Assembly: GCA_042663485.1 (NCBI GenBank)
Contig: JBHTAF010000001.1
Length of the DNA stretch: 64,000 nucleotides
Reading direction: 5' to 3' (one strand)
DNA from: Natronosalvus sp042663485
GTDB taxonomy: Archaea; Halobacteriota; Halobacteria; Halobacteriales; Natrialbaceae
A model generated the notes under the pieces. The model was not told where the DNA came from. It did no database searches and worked only from the letters and a program-made list of their open reading frames with translations. Made by a program: the position numbers and the translations under genes. Of the stretch, positions 10,952 to 18,351 are shown piece after piece; within the stretch, counting starts at the first letter, position 1, and each line of letters opens with the position of its first letter.

Positions 10952-11122
10952 ATGAACGAACCAACTTGCAAACTCGTCTGTACTGGCTGCGGGCTCGAGA
11001 TGCCGTATCGAGATCGATCGCTGGCCGAGCAGGCAGCCGAACTCCACCAGTTGCGAGACGCCGAGCACATCACGTTCATCGTGCCGCCGGACTGGTCGCC
11101 CGAGGAACCGGTGACGCACTAG
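10952..11122 (+). CDS. small Cys-containing protein, 56 residues
   Basis: A short frame beginning MNEPTCKLVCTGCGLEMPYR has Cys6, Cys10 and Cys13, so a metal site is possible. It continues with an acidic helix (LAEQAAELHQLRDAEH) and a strand-like ITFIVPPDW. Codon use is like that of the neighbours, with G or C mostly at third positions. It lies just upstream of tRNA-Leu on the same strand. I cannot name a family. Small zinc-binding proteins of this kind are common in haloarchaea. Confidence 0.6.
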   Translation: MNEPTCKLVCTGCGLEMPYRDRSLAEQAAELHQLRDAEHITFIVPPDWSPEEPVTH

Positions 11123-11170
11123 GACGGACCGATACTTTCTTAGCCGATTCGACGTGTATTCGAACATCGA

Positions 11171-11252
11171 GCGCGGGTAGCCAAGTGGTAACGGCGCAGC
11201 GCTTAGGACGCTGTCCCGTAGGGGTCCGCAGGTTCGAATCCTGTCCCGCGCA
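11171..11252 (+). tRNA. tRNA-Leu (anticodon TAG)
   Basis: The acceptor stem GCGCGGG at 11171 pairs with CCCGCGC ending at 11251, and A11252 is the discriminator. The anticodon stem CAGCG/CGCTG encloses the loop CTTAGGA with anticodon TAG at 11204-11206. A long variable arm (TCCCGTAGGGGTCC) marks a class II tRNA. The T arm reads GCAGG-TTCGAAT-CCTGT. It has 82 bases, no intron and no encoded CCA. It reads CUA codons. Confidence 0.93.
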
Positions 11253-11366
11253 TACCGTCTCGAACGCCAGTGAGAGACGTGTATGCGCGACGAGGGATTC
11301 GAACGAGAGAAGTCGCGCGCAGCGAAGCGAGCACGTCTTCGCATTGTTCGAATCCTGTCCCGCGCA
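11232..11366. repeat. duplicated tRNA-Leu 3' end (att-like scar)
   Basis: The last 21 bases of the tRNA (11232-11252, starting GTTCGAATCC) recur exactly at 11346-11366. Between them, at 11281-11304, is an imperfect copy in the opposite orientation (GTATGCGCG, five changed bases, GGATTCGAAC). Direct repeats of a tRNA 3' end are what integrases leave when an element inserts into a tRNA gene. Here only about 93 bases separate them, so any element is gone. Confidence 0.75.
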
Positions 11367-11501
11367 CCGACTCGAGCCAGCCAGTGCAACCTGTCGATAG
11401 CAGGGGCCGAGTGTCGAGTGTCGAACTCGAGCCACGAAACTCGAGACTCGACGCAAACTCCCATGATTTAAGCAACGGCGCAACTGCGTATCGAGTGCGC
11501 A

Positions 11502-12656
11502 ATGAAACTCCACGAGTACCAGGCGAAGCAGGTGTTCGCTGACGCCGGGGTTCCGACGCCAGCGTCGACGCTCGCGTCGGACGTCGACGGCGTCCTGGCG
11601 GCCGCCGACGAGATCGGCTATCCGGTCGCGATCAAGGCACAGGTTCAGGTCGGGGGTCGCGGCAAGGCCGGCGGGATCAAACTCGCCGAGGACGCCGACG
11701 AGGCCCGCGACGCGGCCGAATCGATCCTCGGGATGGACCTCAAGGGCTACCACGTCGATCGCGTGCTGGTCGAGGAAGCGGTCGACTTCGTCAACGAACT
11801 GTACGTCGGCGTGACGATGGACCGCGGGGAGGGCAAGCCCGTCGCCATGGTCTCGACGAAAGGCGGCGTCGACATCGAGCAGGTCGCCGACGAGACGCCT
11901 GAAGCGATCGCTCGCGAACACGTCGACCCCGCGTTCGGCATGCACCCCTACCAGGCTCGCAAGGCCGTCTACGATGCGGACGTCGAACCGGACCTCGCCC
12001 TCGACGTGGCGGGCGTCCTGACGACGCTCTACGACCTCTGGGACGACCGCGACGGATCCGACGCCGAGATCAACCCGCTGATGGTCACCAGCGACGGCGA
12101 GGTCATCGCGGCCGACGCCGTGATGAACATCGACGAGGACGCCCTCTTCCGTCAGCCCGAGCTCGCGGAGATGGAAGACGAAGCCGCGAGCGGCGACGAA
12201 CTCGAGCAGAAGGCCGACGAGTACGACTTCGACTACGTCCGCCTCGAGGGCAACGTCGGGATCATCGGCAACGGCGCCGGCCTCGTGATGACGACGCTCG
12301 ACCTCGTGGACCACTACGGTGGGAAGCCCGCGAACTTCCTCGACGTCGGCGGCGGCGCGAAGGCCGAGCGAATCGCCAACGCGCTGGATATGGTGTTCTC
12401 CGACGAGAACGTCGATTCGGTCGTGTTCAACATCTTCGGGGGCATCACCCGCGGCGACGAGGTCGCCAAAGGGATCAACGAGGCCCTCGGACAGTTCGAC
12501 GAGATTCCAAAGCCGGTCGTCGTGCGGCTGGCCGGAACGAACTGGGAGGAAGGCATGGAGATTCTGAACGAGGACCTCGTGACGGTCGAACAGACCCTCG
12601 AGGATGCAGTTCAGCGTGCCGTTGCTTACGCTGAGGACGAGGAGGGAGACCAATGA
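11502..12656 (+). CDS. sucC: succinyl-CoA synthetase (ADP-forming), beta subunit
   Basis: Beta subunit of the citric-acid-cycle enzyme that converts succinyl-CoA, ADP and phosphate to succinate, CoA and ATP. The N-terminus MKLHEYQAKQVFADAGVPTP opens the ATP-grasp fold, followed by YPVAIKAQVQVGGRGKAGG, the nucleotide-binding part. The CoA-ligase half begins after residue 240 (EGNVGIIGNGAGLVM, NFLDVGGGA, NIFGGITRGDEVA). The length of 384 residues is standard. Its stop overlaps the sucD start in ATGA, so the two subunits are translationally coupled. A TATA-like GATTTAAG sits near 11463-11470. Confidence 0.97.
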   Translation: MKLHEYQAKQVFADAGVPTPASTLASDVDGVLAAADEIGYPVAIKAQVQVGGRGKAGGIKLAEDADEARDAAESILGMDLKGYHVDRVLVEEAVDFVNELYVGVTMDRGEGKPVAMVSTKGGVDIEQVADETPEAIAREHVDPAFGMHPYQARKAVYDADVEPDLALDVAGVLTTLYDLWDDRDGSDAEINPLMVTSDGEVIAADAVMNIDEDALFRQPELAEMEDEAASGDELEQKADEYDFDYVRLEGNVGIIGNGAGLVMTTLDLVDHYGGKPANFLDVGGGAKAERIANALDMVFSDENVDSVVFNIFGGITRGDEVAKGINEALGQFDEIPKPVVVRLAGTNWEEGMEILNEDLVTVEQTLEDAVQRAVAYAEDEEGDQ

Positions 12657-13522
12657 GCGTTCTAGTCGACGACGACACTCGCGTGGTTGTACAGGGAATC
12701 ACCGGCGGCGAAGGGAAGTTCCACGCCGGCCAGATGCTCGAGTACGGGACCAACGTGGTCGCCGGCGCCGTCCCTGGAAAGGGCGGTCAGGAAGTCCACG
12801 GCGTCCCGGTCTACGACACGGTCGACGAGGCCGTCGAGGAAGAGGACGCGGACGCGTCGGTCATCTTCGTCCCGCCCGCGTTCGCCGCGGACGCCATCTT
12901 CGAGGCCCTGGATACGGACCTCGACCTCGCGGTCGCGATCACCGAGGGTGTCCCGACCCAGGACATGGCGAAGGTCAACAAGCGCCTGACCGAGACCGAC
13001 ACGCGGCTCATCGGGCCGAACTGTCCCGGCCTGATCACGCCCGGCGAGGCCAAGCTTGGCATCCTGCCGGGGAACATCTTCGCCGAGGGTGACGTCGGTC
13101 TCGTCTCCCGCTCCGGAACGTTGACCTACCAGGTCGTCGACAGCCTCACCCAGCGCGGGATCGGCCAGACGACCGCCATCGGTATCGGCGGCGACCCGAT
13201 CATCGGCACCGACTTCGTCGACGCCCTCGAGCTGTTCGAGAACGATCCCGACACGAAGGCGATCGTCATGTGCGGCGAGATCGGCGGCGAGGACGAAGAG
13301 GAGGCCGCGGCCTACATCGACGAGCACGTCGAGACGCCCGTCGCGGGCTTCATCGCCGGCCGAACGGCCCCGCCAGGAAAGCGGATGGGCCACGCGGGCG
13401 CCATCGTCTCCGGGTCCGGAACCGGCACCGCAGAGAGCAAGATCGACGCGCTCAACGACGCGGGTGTCCCCGTCGGCGACACGCCCGAGGAAGTTGCCGA
13501 TCGCATCGAGAGCTTCCTCTAG
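12653..13522 (+). CDS. sucD: succinyl-CoA synthetase (ADP-forming), alpha subunit
   Basis: Alpha subunit, which binds CoA and carries the catalytic phosphohistidine. The Rossmann-like CoA-binding domain starts at once (RVVVQGITGGEGKFHAGQML). It is followed by GPNCPGLITP and, near the C-terminus, MGHAGAIVSGSGTG, whose His is the phosphorylated residue of the family. The length of 289 residues is normal. The start codon overlaps the end of sucC by four bases, with a purine-rich GAGGAGGGAG just ahead that can act as a ribosome-binding site. Confidence 0.97.
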   Translation: MSVLVDDDTRVVVQGITGGEGKFHAGQMLEYGTNVVAGAVPGKGGQEVHGVPVYDTVDEAVEEEDADASVIFVPPAFAADAIFEALDTDLDLAVAITEGVPTQDMAKVNKRLTETDTRLIGPNCPGLITPGEAKLGILPGNIFAEGDVGLVSRSGTLTYQVVDSLTQRGIGQTTAIGIGGDPIIGTDFVDALELFENDPDTKAIVMCGEIGGEDEEEAAAYIDEHVETPVAGFIAGRTAPPGKRMGHAGAIVSGSGTGTAESKIDALNDAGVPVGDTPEEVADRIESFL

Positions 13523-13735
13523 AGCGCGAGTCGGTCGGTTCTCACTTTCACGCTCGTTTGTTGGCTTCGAGACGACTCGAGACGACGACGACTCGAACGA
13601 TACCGTCAGGCCGTTCGCCCCGGGCAGCCGTTCTACGGGGGCGTTTCGTTCAGTACGACGACCTCGAGCGGCACACCACGAAGCGGCCTCGAGCCTGCCA
13701 CAACACGTAAGCGAGTCCCCTGCGACGCTGACCGT

Positions 13736-14578
13736 ATGCAGCGGATGCCACTCGGAATCTCGCGGTTCGACGCGATGATCGGCGGCGGGGCGCCGAGCGG
13801 GAGCGTCGTCTTGCTGGCGACCGAGGCGGGCGCGGGCGGCCGGGAGTTCTGTTACACAGCGACGGCCATGAACGGCCTCGCCAGAGCCGACGGCGACCAG
13901 TTCGAATTCTACTACGGCGACCTCGAGCCCGGCGTCGCACTCCCCGAGAGGGTCCACTACGTCTCTTTTACGAGCGAGCGGGACGCGATCGTCGACGAGA
14001 TGCGGTTCGTCCTCGACGACGACCTCGTCGAGGCGGGGACGTCGGCCGTCTCGTTCGTCGACCTCTCGCAGGAGTTCTTCCAGTTGACGCCGGTACCGAC
14101 CGACTGGTACAGCGACACGCGAACCGACATCACGAACCTGGGCGACGGGACGAACCGCCGGAACGTGCTCGAGGCGCTCGGCGAGTACCTCACGGAACAC
14201 GCTTCCGGGAACCTGGTCGTCATCGACTCCGCGACGGACCTGCTCGCGGCCGCGGCCACCAGCGACCAGTTCTCCCAGAGCGATCTGACGATCCTGCTCA
14301 AGGGACTCAAACGAGCGGCGTACCGATGGGGCGGCGCCGTCCTGTTGCTCGTCGACGTCGAAACGCTCACCGGGCAGGCGTTCGGTCGACTCAAGGAAGC
14401 CGTCGACGGGACGCTGCACTTCGAGTGGGAGAGCGGGGGCTCCGAACGGGATCGGACGTTAGTCGTCGAGGAGTTTCGAGGGGTGCTCTCGCGGCTCGAG
14501 GACGAGAACATCGTCCAGTTCGAGACCGAGATTCGCGACAGCGGGTTCGACATCAGTAACGTGCGAAAGATTCGGTAG
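13736..14578 (+). CDS. RecA-fold HTR-like protein with degenerate Walker A
   Basis: The protein of 280 residues has the outline of a KaiC/RecA-fold ATPase. MPLGISRFDAMIGGGAPSGSVVLL matches the start of that fold. VVIDSATDLLAAA resembles Walker B, and SDLTILLKGLKRAAYRWGGAVLLLVD resembles the following core. Where a Walker A motif should be, it reads ATEAGAGGREF, without the GKT/GKS, so ATP binding is doubtful. Such proteins are annotated in haloarchaea as HTR-like (halobacterial transducer-related), but no transducer domain is visible and the function is unknown. It may start at 13736 or 13745. Confidence 0.75.
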   Translation: MQRMPLGISRFDAMIGGGAPSGSVVLLATEAGAGGREFCYTATAMNGLARADGDQFEFYYGDLEPGVALPERVHYVSFTSERDAIVDEMRFVLDDDLVEAGTSAVSFVDLSQEFFQLTPVPTDWYSDTRTDITNLGDGTNRRNVLEALGEYLTEHASGNLVVIDSATDLLAAAATSDQFSQSDLTILLKGLKRAAYRWGGAVLLLVDVETLTGQAFGRLKEAVDGTLHFEWESGGSERDRTLVVEEFRGVLSRLEDENIVQFETEIRDSGFDISNVRKIR

Positions 14579-14760
14579 ACTCCTCCCACCCCTCCACCAC
14601 CCTCATATCCCCATCCCTTCCTTTCACTGCTACCACCATTCCTCGCCATCCGCCCATCTACACACGTCGCCGAATACCACGTCGAGAGCCAATCTCCTCT
14701 GCGTATCGAGCGCTGAAACCGACACAACCCCTAAGAGTGCACCCGTCGAATCGGGTACGC

Positions 14761-15702
14761 ATGGCGAGCGAGAACCACGAGGACGGGGCGGTCTCGTTCG
14801 CGTTACCGGCCAACGTAAACGATTGGATCGACGAGGAGGCCGACCGGCGCGGCGAAACTCGAGCGACGTTCTGTCGACAGCTCCTGTCGGCGACACACGC
14901 GGTCACCACCGACGAGGAGGTCGTCGACGAAGACCGGGTCGGACCCGCCGATTCCGTCGACTCCGAGACCCTCCGATCCGCGCTCGAGGAGCAGCGAACC
15001 GAGTTCGTCGACCACGTCGAGGACGTTCGCGAGCGCGTCGTCCAGGTCAAGCAGGAGGCTGATCGAAAGGCACCAGCAGAGCACGACCACGACGAGTACG
15101 CCGACCGATCGGCGGTCGAAGCGCTCGACGAGGACCTCGAGACCGTAGCGGAGCGATTGTCGGCATTCGAGGACCGGGTCGACGCGCTCTCGAACCTGGA
15201 AGCCGACCTCGAGGACCTCTCGGAGACGGTCGACTCGGGCTTCGAGAACTTCGAAGACGTCCTCGAGCACGTCCTGGAGACCACCGACGAACTCGAGCGG
15301 CGGTCGACGACGCTGGCGACGGCGGTGCTCGACCTTCGCGAACGGCGAGACGCCCTCGCCGTCCGAGAGCGTCGCCGTTCGGAGGCCGAACGGCTGCAGC
15401 GAGCGGCGAGTCGGCTCGGGATTCAGACGGCCACCTGCGCGGCGTGTTCGACGGCCGTTTCGATGGGACTCCTGACCGAGCCAGCCTGCCCGCACTGTGG
15501 TACCCAGTTCGCGGACATCTCGAAGAAGCGTTCGTTCCTGGGATCGAATACGCTCGAGACGGGCGAGCCGCCGGCCCTCGAGCCGGCAGCGCACGCGGCG
15601 GTCGACACCGACGAGACGGCGTCGGTCTTCGAGACGGTCGAGGCCGACGCGGAACCGTCGGACGACGACCGACGGTCTGTGGATCGAGGTGAGAGCGAAT
15701 GA
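14761..15702 (+). CDS. coiled-coil protein with RHH-like N-terminus and C-terminal zinc ribbon
   Basis: I do not recognise a named family. Residues about 8-45 (VSFALPANVNDWIDEEADRRGETRATFCRQLL) look like a ribbon-helix-helix or CopG-like segment. From about 60 to 215 there are long acidic heptad-like helices (ALDEDLETVAERLSAFEDRVDAL), probably a coiled coil. Two CxxC pairs, Cys226/Cys229 and Cys243/Cys246 (CAAC...CPHC), form a probable zinc ribbon. The acidic tail is disordered. The ATG at 14761 is chosen because it begins the folded N-terminus. A DNA-associated or scaffold role is possible but unproven. Its last codons overlap the next gene by four bases, so the two proteins are made together. 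Confidence 0.75.
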   Translation: MASENHEDGAVSFALPANVNDWIDEEADRRGETRATFCRQLLSATHAVTTDEEVVDEDRVGPADSVDSETLRSALEEQRTEFVDHVEDVRERVVQVKQEADRKAPAEHDHDEYADRSAVEALDEDLETVAERLSAFEDRVDALSNLEADLEDLSETVDSGFENFEDVLEHVLETTDELERRSTTLATAVLDLRERRDALAVRERRRSEAERLQRAASRLGIQTATCAACSTAVSMGLLTEPACPHCGTQFADISKKRSFLGSNTLETGEPPALEPAAHAAVDTDETASVFETVEADAEPSDDDRRSVDRGESE

Positions 15703-16256
15703 CCGACGACGGGAACGGCGGCGGCGGTGAGACGAGTCCGGAGTCCGAGGGCTCAGACTCGAGACTGGACCAAAACTCAGAACCGGACGAGGACTCGAGA
15801 GCCGTGGCATTCGACGAACGGGCCCTCGAATCCGACACCACTGGCGAGTCGCCGCCAGCGCTCGAGTCGGCCCCCCTGAAACCCGACGACCGTACGGACC
15901 CTCTCGGCGACCTCGCGGCGCGAGTCTCCGACCAGGCGGCGTCCCCGCCGAAGCGGGACCCGGCCGTCGACGACCTGTTCGATCGGGAGGACGTCGCCGA
16001 AATCGATCGCGAGCGCCTCTGGGCGGAACTCGAGGACGAGTCCACGGATAGCTCGCCCGCGGCGTCCGCCGAACGGGAGTATCGGACTATTCCGAAGCGA
16101 AGCTACTGTCACCAGTGTGAGTACTTCTCGGAACCACCCGCGGTCGCCTGTACCCACGAGGGGACGGAAATCCTCGAGATGCCCTCGATGGAGACGTATC
16201 GCGTCGTCGACTGTCCCGTCGTGCTCGAGGACGAGGCGCTCGAGCGGGATCGATGA
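15699..16256 (+). CDS. Cys-rich hypothetical protein coupled to the coiled-coil gene
   Basis: A protein of 185 residues. The first 125 are acidic, Ser/Asp/Glu-rich and probably disordered. The C-terminal 55 hold a compact metal-site candidate: CHQCEYF (Cys137, Cys140), ACTHEG (Cys151, His153) and DCPVV (Cys172). The ATG overlaps the stop of the preceding gene in ATGA and has GAGGTGA at 15687-15693, a good Shine-Dalgarno match. Co-translation suggests that it works with the coiled-coil protein. No enzymatic motif is visible. Confidence 0.75.
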   Translation: MTDDGNGGGGETSPESEGSDSRLDQNSEPDEDSRAVAFDERALESDTTGESPPALESAPLKPDDRTDPLGDLAARVSDQAASPPKRDPAVDDLFDREDVAEIDRERLWAELEDESTDSSPAASAEREYRTIPKRSYCHQCEYFSEPPAVACTHEGTEILEMPSMETYRVVDCPVVLEDEALERDR

Positions 16257-16367
16257 GCGTCGTCTCGAACGCGTAGTGCCTTGCGTCGCGATCGTGTCGA
16301 CTCGCCGGCTCGAAAGTCGTCGGCGTCGTCACTCACCGAGTCAGTAACAGTCGAGAAAATCCTCGTT

Positions 16368-16559
16368 TCAGGCCGAAACGGCGGCGCCTTTCTTTCGCGT
16401 GACGTAGCCCGCGATTCGGTTTCGAACGCCCTTCGATTCGATGTTCGTCAGCTTCGTGACGCTGTCTTTGTTCTGTTCGAAGTCGGTCGTGAACGCCTCC
16501 GGATACTGCTCCAGGAGGATGTTCCCCGTCTTTTTGATGTAGGCCGGCTTGATTGCCAT
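16368..16559 (-). CDS. rps17e: 30S ribosomal protein S17e
   Basis: A small basic ribosomal protein of the archaeal/eukaryotic small subunit. The sequence MAIKPAYIKKTGNILLEQYP through TDFEQNKDSVTKLTNIESKGVRNRIAGYVTRKK matches the S17e family throughout, and the length of 63 residues is typical of archaea. The open frame continues upstream, but the ATG at 16559 is the conserved start. A TTTAGA element about 27 bases ahead, overlapping the stop of the DUF447 gene, may give it its own leaderless promoter inside the CitG-DUF447-S17e row. Confidence 0.95.
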   Translation of the reverse strand: MAIKPAYIKKTGNILLEQYPEAFTTDFEQNKDSVTKLTNIESKGVRNRIAGYVTRKKGAAVSA

Positions 16560-16582
16560 ACCCGTTATTCCGTGAGCGCCTT

Positions 16583-17263
16583 CTAAAGCCATTCGTTCTC
16601 GTCTCGTGCCCGCACCGACGGATCCCACTCGCTGTACGCCACGAGATTCGCGAACGCCGACCGCTCCCTGGCTCCGCCGGCCTGGCCGACCACCTCGAGA
16701 CAGTGCTCGAGTCGCTCCTCGAGCCGCGTGCGATCGTAACCCTCGACACCCAGCCGGGAGGCCGCGACGGTCGCCTCGATCACGGCGCCGAAGCCACGAT
16801 TGATCGGGACCGGCGTCACCGACTCGCGTTCGACGGCCGATTCGCGTGGCTCGAGCGTCCACTCCGCCCAGTCGGTTCCGTCTGTCGTGCCAGTCTCGAC
16901 CCGCTCGACCGCGACGCGAGCCCAGGCGTCGGCGGACTCGAGTATCGGGTCCTCGCGTTCAGTGATCGAGAGCGCGGCGTCGACGAAGTTGACCGGGTCG
17001 CGGGTGAACTGGACGTAGCCCTCGCCTCGCCGCTCGAAGTTCCGGCGCGTTCGCGTGTTCCCCCAGGTTCTGGCGGTGGCGGGGTCGCCGGCGAAGACGC
17101 CGAGTGCGGCGACGTTCCACAGTCCGTTTGGCCCGAGCGTGGTGACGACGGTTTCGCTGACCCCACTGAGCTCGAGTGGCCACTCCGCGGTGTTCGCGCC
17201 GTCACTGGCGTCCTGGTCGGTGCCGTCGCCGTTCGCCCCGAGGTCGGCATCGTCGCCAGTCAT
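16583..17263 (-). CDS. DUF447 family protein (probable flavin-binding fold)
   Basis: A protein of 226 residues of the DUF447 family, which has a split-barrel, FMN-binding-like fold in solved members. Visible family pieces are SETVVTTLGPNGLWNVAALGVF near residue 40, ARTWGNTRTRRNFERRGEGYVQFTRDP, and NRGFGAVIEATVAASRL. The biochemical role is not established. Its start overlaps the end of the CitG-like gene by four bases, and S17e follows after 23 bases. From memory, DUF447 and CitG-like genes also sit together in methanogens and in tetrahydromethanopterin gene sets of methylotrophs, so a pterin or cofactor role is plausible. Haloarchaea do not make methanopterin as far as known. Confidence 0.82.
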   Translation of the reverse strand: MTGDDADLGANGDGTDQDASDGANTAEWPLELSGVSETVVTTLGPNGLWNVAALGVFAGDPATARTWGNTRTRRNFERRGEGYVQFTRDPVNFVDAALSITEREDPILESADAWARVAVERVETGTTDGTDWAEWTLEPRESAVERESVTPVPINRGFGAVIEATVAASRLGVEGYDRTRLEERLEHCLEVVGQAGGARERSAFANLVAYSEWDPSVRARDENEWL

Positions 17264-18114
17264 ATCTCGACCGATTCGCGCTCGAGGGCGATGAATAGCC
17301 CGGCCGCGGTGAGATCCGCCGTCGTCCCCGGGTTGATCCCCCGGTCGACCAGCTCGTCGGCGAACGCCTCGACCGCCGGTCGGTCAACTTCGAGGGCGTT
17401 CCCGTCGTGGAGCATCGCAGCGCGGTCGGTCACCTCGCCCGCCACGTCTTCGCCGTGACGGGCGGCGACGAGCGTGTCCGGGCGGTCTGCCAGCAACGAG
17501 AGGAAGACTGCGGCGGTGCGCTCGAGGATTGGCCCCTCGGCCGCAGCGAGCCGGTCGGCCGCTGCGAACGATCGCTCGAACCCGCGGACCCACTCGCGAG
17601 CGACGTCGTCACCGGGGACGCTCCGGTCCATCACGTCGTACAGCGTCAGCCCGCGCTCCTCCAGGGTCGGAATCGCGTCGCTCCCGCGACGGACGTCGAG
17701 GGGTTCCATATCAGCCGGCGGGTCGCCGACGAAGACGTCGACGTGGTCGAACGCGCGGTAGAACGCCGCCGCGTCGGCGACGGTCGTCCCCTCGACGACG
17801 GCCTCGGCGGCGGATCGGGTCAGGTCGTCGCCGCCTCGAGCGGCCCGTACCAGCGGAACGAGCACCAGCAACGCCCCGAACTGCGTGTTCCCGCCCTCCT
17901 GTTCGGCCATGCCTTCGATCGCGTGTTCGAACGCCGGGCCGACAGGCGCGCCGTCGGCTGCCATCTCGAGGCCGTCACGGGCACCCACAGCCCCCGCGAG
18001 AAAGTGCTCGAATCGTAAGTCTGCGAGGTCGCGGTGTCGGTCGACGTTTCCGGGCTTCGGCGTGCCGGCAACCTCGAGCAAGAGCGCGAGTTCGGCGGTT
18101 CGATCCGGTCGCAT
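17260..18114 (-). CDS. CitG-like triphosphoribosyl-dephospho-CoA synthase family protein
   Basis: The protein of 284 residues belongs to the CitG/MdcB fold. In bacteria this family joins dephospho-CoA to the ribose of ATP for the citrate or malonate lyase prosthetic group. Family motifs are LEVAGTPKPGNVDRHRD near the N-terminus, EGMAEQEGGNTQFGALLVLVPL in the middle, and DRGINPGTTADLTAAGLFI at the end. No citrate or malonate lyase gene is near, so the archaeal role is probably different. It is translationally coupled to the DUF447 gene. The start at 18114 fits the conserved N-terminus. The frame extends to 18291 through low-quality sequence. Confidence 0.82.
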   Translation of the reverse strand: MRPDRTAELALLLEVAGTPKPGNVDRHRDLADLRFEHFLAGAVGARDGLEMAADGAPVGPAFEHAIEGMAEQEGGNTQFGALLVLVPLVRAARGGDDLTRSAAEAVVEGTTVADAAAFYRAFDHVDVFVGDPPADMEPLDVRRGSDAIPTLEERGLTLYDVMDRSVPGDDVAREWVRGFERSFAAADRLAAAEGPILERTAAVFLSLLADRPDTLVAARHGEDVAGEVTDRAAMLHDGNALEVDRPAVEAFADELVDRGINPGTTADLTAAGLFIALERESVEI

Positions 18115-18351
18115 GCCTACACCTGCACGCCGGCGGGGCTTAGGCGTAGGTGTCTCGTCGCCGTCGATTACGTACTCGGCTCTCGACGGCGCGACGGTCG
18201 GTTGCGAAGCGACCGACGCGGTAACGTCGACCTGCGCAACGGGGACACGTGACGAACGCTGCTCTAAGACGCTCGAGGGGGAGGTGTCCACCGGCGATCG
18301 GAGCGGGCGACGCGCGAGATGACTACGTCGCGATCTCGAGCGACGCCGCGG

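Noticed and set aside
11281..11345. A second, inverted tRNA gene next to tRNA-Leu
   Set aside because: Only the T-arm and 3' end resemble a tRNA; no acceptor 5' strand, D arm or anticodon arm can be found on the minus strand.
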